A stretch of DNA of 5,570 nt from NCBI GenBank assembly GCA_038236965.1, contig JBBRZF010000207.1, positions 1-5,570 on the forward strand, in the 5' to 3' direction. The number at the start of each line of letters is the position of its first letter. Position 1 is the stretch's first letter. This DNA is from JBBRZF01 sp038236965. GTDB taxonomy: Bacteria; Acidobacteriota; Terriglobia; Terriglobales; Acidobacteriaceae. The notes below the pieces were generated by a model. It was not told the DNA's origin, did no database searches, and saw only the letters and a list, made by a program, of their open reading frames with translations. Positions 4,842-5,570 of the stretch are shown piece by piece. A program made the position numbers and the translations under genes.

Positions 4842-5570
4842 TCACGGCTCCTTCTCATCCAGGACTTCGCGGACCTTGCGCGCTAGCGCTTCCGGCGTGA
4901 ACGGCTTCTGAATGAATTTCATCTCCGGATCGAGCATTCCCTTCTGCAGAATCGCATTGTCGGTATATCCGGACATGTAGAGGACTTTCAGCGGCGGGCG
5001 CGCCCGGGCAAGATTTTCTGCGAGTTCGCGGCCGCTCATTCTCGGCATGACAACATCGGTGAGAAGCAGGTCGATGCGGCGAGGTTCGCGCTGAGAGATC
5101 GCCAGGCCCTCTTCCCCGTTGCCCGCGGTCAGAACGGTGTAGCCTTGTTTGCTCAGCACCTCCTTCACCAGTTCACGAACGCGTTCCTCATCTTCCACCA
5201 ACAGGACGGTCTCGATTCCGCGTCCAGGCGCCGGCGGAGAGGGAAGCGGGCCGGCCTCGTCTTCGCGCCGCCGAAGAAGCGGCAGATAGATCTTGAACGT
5301 CGTGCCGTGACCGGGTTCACTGTAAACCCAGATATTGCCGCCGCTCTGTTTGACGATGCCGTACACCGTGGCAAGTCCCAAGCCTGTACCCTTGCCTTGT
5401 TCCCTGGTGGTAAAAAAAGGCTCAAAAATATGCGCTTGCGTCTCCGCATCCATCCCGTGGCCGGCGTCGCTCACGCTGATTACAACATAGGAGCCCGGCT
5501 TCGTCCCGACGTGTTGCGACGCATAACCGGCATCGAGCTCGGCATTGGAAGTTTCGATGATCAGCTTGCC
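4842..5570 (-). CDS. Hybrid sensor histidine kinase, C-terminal part (HATPase + receiver; N-terminus outside window)
   Basis: The frame is open from the right edge, giving 242 residues and a TGA at 4844-4842. The first part is the ATP-binding domain of a histidine kinase: DAGHGMD at 35-41 (G1 box), FEPFFTT at 49-55 (F box) and GTGLGLA at 61-67 (G2 box). The style is that of PAS-containing kinases of the NtrB-like group. A Pro-rich linker near 105-117 leads to a receiver domain from about residue 119, with the acidic pair Glu126/Asp127 in LLVEDEE, phospho-acceptor Asp172 in LLLTDVVMP, Ser200 in YMSGYT and Lys222 in QKPF. The receiver looks functional. The phosphorylated histidine and the sensor domains lie beyond the window, so the signal is unknown. 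No output-domain protein is visible here. ATG- or GTG-like codons near 5474 are internal, since the kinase domain continues upstream of them. Confidence 0.93.
   Translation of the reverse strand, partial: GKLIIETSNAELDAGYASQHVGTKPGSYVVISVSDAGHGMDAETQAHIFEPFFTTREQGKGTGLGLATVYGIVKQSGGNIWVYSEPGHGTTFKIYLPLLRRREDEAGPLPSPPAPGRGIETVLLVEDEERVRELVKEVLSKQGYTVLTAGNGEEGLAISQREPRRIDLLLTDVVMPRMSGRELAENLARARPPLKVLYMSGYTDNAILQKGMLDPEMKFIQKPFTPEALARKVREVLDEKEP

Noticed and set aside
4826..4848. Terminator between the converging Rpn and kinase genes
   Set aside because: The 16-bp gap has no stable hairpin; GCCG/CGGC at 4837-4848 gives only four pairs and has no T-tract.

Overview
The window is 5570 bp of protein-coding chromosome from a GC-moderate bacterium. 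The gene mix points tentatively to Acidobacteriota, in the Solibacter/Bryobacter style: an exported type I sulfatase with a Tat-like leader ending in an ALA-QQ cleavage site, a berberine-bridge-like FAD enzyme, an orphan hybrid histidine kinase and an Rpn-family nuclease. This placement is inferred from protein style alone. I see no rRNA, tRNA, CRISPR array, insertion sequence or attachment site.

Layout from left to right. (1) Positions 1-193, minus strand: the N-terminal third of an RluE-type 23S rRNA pseudouridine synthase, cut by the window edge. (2) Positions 217-1614, plus strand: a complete secreted sulfatase, diverging from gene 1 across only 23 bp. (3) Positions 1598-2977, minus strand: a complete FAD-linked oxidoreductase with a BBE C-terminus, converging on the sulfatase with a 17-bp overlap of the coding ends. 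(4) Positions 2978-3060: the only real intergenic region, a divergent promoter zone with a perfect TTGACA box, an AT-rich tract and a perfect 8-bp inverted repeat. (5) Positions 3061-3939, plus strand: an exported serine hydrolase of the class A beta-lactamase fold that lacks a recognisable Glu166 motif. (6) Positions 3986-4825, plus strand: an Rpn-family PD-(D/E)XK nuclease. (7) Positions 4842-5570, minus strand: the C-terminal part of a hybrid histidine kinase (ATPase domain plus receiver), running off the right edge.

The genes do not form one pathway. The FAD enzyme and the beta-lactamase-like protein share a divergent control region and may be co-regulated. The Rpn gene lies 46 bp behind the beta-lactamase-like gene and could be cotranscribed with it.

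The most interesting element is inside the Rpn gene. A strong Shine-Dalgarno-like sequence sits directly before an in-frame internal ATG (4631) that opens onto a four-residue repeat helix and a 64-residue C-terminal domain. This matches the published architecture of Rpn gene-within-gene toxin-antitoxin (anti-phage) systems, in which the separately translated C-terminus (RpnS) neutralises the full-length nuclease (RpnL).
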